From Collinsella sp. TM10-22 (lineage in GTDB: Bacteria > Actinomycetota > Coriobacteriia > Coriobacteriales > Coriobacteriaceae), in contig NZ_QSOC01000002.1 of assembly GCF_003466125.1 (NCBI RefSeq), positions 124,001 to 188,000 of the forward strand: DNA of 64,000 bases, given 5' to 3'. Under the pieces are notes generated by a model. The model had not been told where the DNA came from and made no database searches. It saw only the letters and a program-made list of their open reading frames with translations. This document shows, one piece after another, positions 61,749-64,000 of the stretch; the stretch's first letter is position 1; the number at the start of each line of letters is the position of its first letter. The position numbers and the translations under genes were made by a program.

Positions 61749-63896
61749 GTGGCAAAAAAGCCTCAGCACGCTCAGAATAACCAGCGCAGTCAGCAGGGCA
61801 AACAGGGCCAGCAGCAAAAGCGCGGCGGTAAGGCGCAGGTCACGGCCGCCCCCGCCACCCGGGCCGCGCACACCCAGGCAGCGCCCTCACGCCCCTGGCG
61901 TCCGGGCCGCGATAAGTTCCTACCCGTCAGTCGCGCCGACATGGATGCACGTGGCTGGGACCAGTGCGACTTTGTCTACATCTGCGGCGACGCCTACGTG
62001 GACCACCCCAGCTTTGGTATGGCCATCATCAGCCGCGTACTCGACGCGCATGGCTACAAGGTGGGCATCATCTGCCAGCCCGACTGGACCGATCCCGCCA
62101 GCATCACCGTGCTCGGCGAGCCGCGCCTGGGCTTTCTCGTCAGTGCCGGCAACATGGACTCCATGGTCAACCACTATTCGGTGACCAAGCACCGCCGCCA
62201 CACCGACGCCTATACCCCCGGTGGCGAGGAGGGTCACCGCCCCAACCGTGCCGTTACGGTCTACGGCAACCTCATCCGCCAGACGTTCAAGGACGCCCCC
62301 ATCATCATCGGCGGCATCGAGGCGAGTCTGCGCCGCCTGGCCCACTACGACTACTGGCAGGACAAGCTCAAGCGCTCGGTACTGCTCGACTCGGGCGCCG
62401 ACATCCTCATCTACGGCATGGGCGAGCACGCGATCGTCGAGATCGCCGACGCGCTCGACGCAGGACTGCCCGTCGACCAGATTACCTATATCAATGGCAC
62501 CGTCTACCGCACCAGCTCGCTCGACGAGGTCTACGACTACGACCTGCTGCCCAGCTGGGACGACCTTACCGCCGACAAGCTCAACTACGCGCGCAGCTTT
62601 AACGTGCAGCAGCAGAATATGGACCCCATCACCGGACATCGCCTGGTAGAGCCCTACCCCAACAGCGTCTATGTGGTGCAGAACCCGCCTTCGGCGACGC
62701 TCACCACTGACGAGATGGACGAGGTGGCAGAGCTCCCCTACGCACGCGATTGGCATCCCGACTACGACGCGGCAGGCGGCGTGCCTGCCTTTGCCGAGAT
62801 CAAGTTTTCCATCAGCTCTAACCGCGGCTGCTTTGGCGAGTGCTCGTTTTGCGCGCTCACCTTCCACCAGGGCCGCGTGCTGCAGATGCGCAGCCACGAT
62901 TCGATCATGCGCGAGGCCGAGCTGCTCACGCGCGACCCCGAGTTTAAGGGCTACATCAACGACGTGGGCGGACCGACGGCCAACTTTAGCCGTCCTGCCT
63001 GCGACAAACAGCTCAAGCACGGCGTGTGCAAGAACAAGCGCTGTCTGTGGCCGAGCGTATGCAAGAACATGGTGGTCGACGAGAGCGGCTACACGCAGCT
63101 GCTGCGCGACCTGCGCCAGCTTCCCGGCGTCAAGAAGGTCTTCGTCCGCAGCGGCATCCGCTTTGACTACACCATGGCCGACACCTCGGACGAGTTTTTG
63201 CGCGAGCTGCTGGAACATCACGTCTCGGGCCAGCTGCGTGTAGCGCCCGAGCACGTGAGCGATGCGGTGCTGAGTGTGATGGGCAAGCCGAGCCGCGCCG
63301 TCTACGATGCGTTCTGCCGTAAATTTGAACGCCTGAACCGCGAATACGGACTCAAGCAGTATGTGGTGCCGTACCTGATCTCGAGCCACCCCGGTTCAAC
63401 CATGAAGGAAGCCGTGGCCCTTGCCGAGGCTGTGCGCGACATGGGCTATATGCCCGAGCAGGTGCAGGACTTCTACCCCACGCCGTCCACCATGTCGACG
63501 TGCATGTACTACACCGGCGTTGACCCGCGCACCATGGGGCCAATCTATGTGGCGCGCGACCCGCACGAGAAGGCCATGCAACGCGCACTCATCCAGTATC
63601 GCAAGCCCGAGAACTACAAGCTGGTGCGCGAGGCGCTGGAAAAGGCCGGGCGTCGTGACCTGATCGGCTACACCAAGCATTGCCTAATCCGTCCCGTGCC
63701 GCCGCGCCCGGGCGAGACGTCTGCTAGCGGCGGACACGGCACCGGCAAGAAGGGCGGCAAGGCCCACGGTGGCGCCGGCAAGGGCCCCAAGGGCAGCAAG
63801 GGGCACGGCGGCATGTCGCGTGCGCAGAACACCGCCGGCCGCAACCGTGCAGCTCAGGGGCGTCAGGGCGCCAACGGAGGCGGACGCCGCAATTAG
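61749..63896 (+). CDS. YgiQ family radical SAM protein
   Basis: A 715-aa radical SAM protein of the YgiQ/UPF0313 family. The [4Fe-4S] cysteines are Cys361, Cys365 and Cys368 (CFGECSFC). The N-terminal domain has a B12-binding-like Rossmann layout (VYICGDAYVDHPSFG), the middle has GIRFDYTM and VAPEHVSD, and the C-terminus is a Gly/Lys-rich basic tail. GTG 61749 has GGGAGGGATC directly upstream. A 60-codon extension into the repeat is rejected. The reaction is unknown. Confidence 0.9.
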   Translation: MAKKPQHAQNNQRSQQGKQGQQQKRGGKAQVTAAPATRAAHTQAAPSRPWRPGRDKFLPVSRADMDARGWDQCDFVYICGDAYVDHPSFGMAIISRVLDAHGYKVGIICQPDWTDPASITVLGEPRLGFLVSAGNMDSMVNHYSVTKHRRHTDAYTPGGEEGHRPNRAVTVYGNLIRQTFKDAPIIIGGIEASLRRLAHYDYWQDKLKRSVLLDSGADILIYGMGEHAIVEIADALDAGLPVDQITYINGTVYRTSSLDEVYDYDLLPSWDDLTADKLNYARSFNVQQQNMDPITGHRLVEPYPNSVYVVQNPPSATLTTDEMDEVAELPYARDWHPDYDAAGGVPAFAEIKFSISSNRGCFGECSFCALTFHQGRVLQMRSHDSIMREAELLTRDPEFKGYINDVGGPTANFSRPACDKQLKHGVCKNKRCLWPSVCKNMVVDESGYTQLLRDLRQLPGVKKVFVRSGIRFDYTMADTSDEFLRELLEHHVSGQLRVAPEHVSDAVLSVMGKPSRAVYDAFCRKFERLNREYGLKQYVVPYLISSHPGSTMKEAVALAEAVRDMGYMPEQVQDFYPTPSTMSTCMYYTGVDPRTMGPIYVARDPHEKAMQRALIQYRKPENYKLVREALEKAGRRDLIGYTKHCLIRPVPPRPGETSASGGHGTGKKGGKAHGGAGKGPKGSKGHGGMSRAQNTAGRNRAAQGRQGANGGGRRN

Positions 63897-64000
63897 TGCA
63901 GGAATGCGGTAGATGTGGTCGCAGTGCTCTGCTGGCACGCTTGGCGCAGCGAGTGCATTGCCTCCACCAGGATCACGCCGGCGATCGCGACCGTGATTAT
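63893..64000 (-). CDS. C-terminal end of a membrane protein (partial)
   Basis: From position 64000 leftward, 35 codons are open to a TAA at 63893, overlapping the ygiQ stop by four bases in the convergent sense. The product has a hydrophobic stretch (IITVAIAGVILVEAM) followed by a polar tail (HSLRQACQQSTATT). The codon use is consistent with coding, but so little is visible that it may be chance. Confidence 0.35.
   Translation of the reverse strand: MITVAIAGVILVEAMHSLRQACQQSTATTSTAFLH

Overview
The window is about 60% G+C with dense coding on both strands and clear Shine-Dalgarno sites. The gene set (queA-queH, a class III fructose bisphosphatase, GtrA proteins, fhs/folD/fchA, ruvCAB, addBA, a DnaE of the AddAB-carrying type, an Rrf2 regulator next to cysK, an M42 peptidase, FucO and a C69 dipeptidase) fits a Gram-positive anaerobic actinobacterium of the Coriobacteriia. 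A gut Collinsella-like organism is my best guess; this is inference from gene content and base composition, not a database match. No rRNA, tRNA, CRISPR array, prophage or complete insertion sequence was seen.

Layout. 1-7.5 kb: queuosine genes (queA truncated by the window edge, queH), a DUF3267 membrane protein, an atypical methionyl-tRNA synthetase, an RsmB/RsmF-type rRNA m5C methyltransferase, a 56-aa membrane protein and a TIM-barrel-like protein. 7.5-11.8 kb: DegV, fructose-1,6-bisphosphatase and two GtrA proteins, with several perfect inverted repeats between them. 11.9-17 kb: a cobalamin riboswitch reading leftward into a two-gene operon of surface proteins carrying DUF4430 (transcobalamin-C-like) modules and a beta-propeller. 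17-22.7 kb: UbiB-family kinase with a phasin-like partner, C69 dipeptidase, a 231-bp MITE-like element, and folD-fchA. 23-27.4 kb is an accessory stretch: two tandem paralogous lipoproteins, a PH-like protein, HicA/HicB toxin-antitoxin, an ADP-ribosylglycohydrolase, a small orphan protein, and a 30-codon ORF enclosed by long-range complementary RNA ends. 27.4-41.6 kb: zinc-ribbon protein, CDF transporter, membrane protein with heptad repeats, fhs, ruvCAB, an NAD synthetase-like protein that has lost its catalytic motifs, superoxide reductase and a SWIM/SNF2 ATPase. 41.6-53.6 kb: dnaE, addBA, a YerC/TrpR-like regulator and a holin-like membrane protein. 53.7-64 kb: Rrf2 regulator, cysK, mnmA, an HTH-HipA-like kinase fusion, M42 peptidase, fucO, a DUF1275 protein, a YgiQ radical SAM protein and the 3' tip of a further gene.

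How parts work together. fhs, folD and fchA form a folate one-carbon set. The FolD here lacks the Lys and Gln that the cyclohydrolase step needs, and the adjacent FchA-type cyclodeaminase/cyclohydrolase probably supplies that step. The B12 riboswitch ties the surface DUF4430 proteins to cobalamin supply. ruvCAB, addBA and dnaE cover recombination, repair and replication.

Most worth a second look: (i) the riboswitch-controlled surface B12-binding candidate; (ii) the 30-aa ORF in a structured RNA that resembles a type I toxin mRNA; (iii) an intergenic family with a constant GGGACGGGG core between short complementary arms whose sequence varies by copy; (iv) the NadE-like pseudoenzyme; (v) the split FolD/FchA chemistry; (vi) the HTH-HipA fusion that shares its HTH type with the HicB-like antitoxin.
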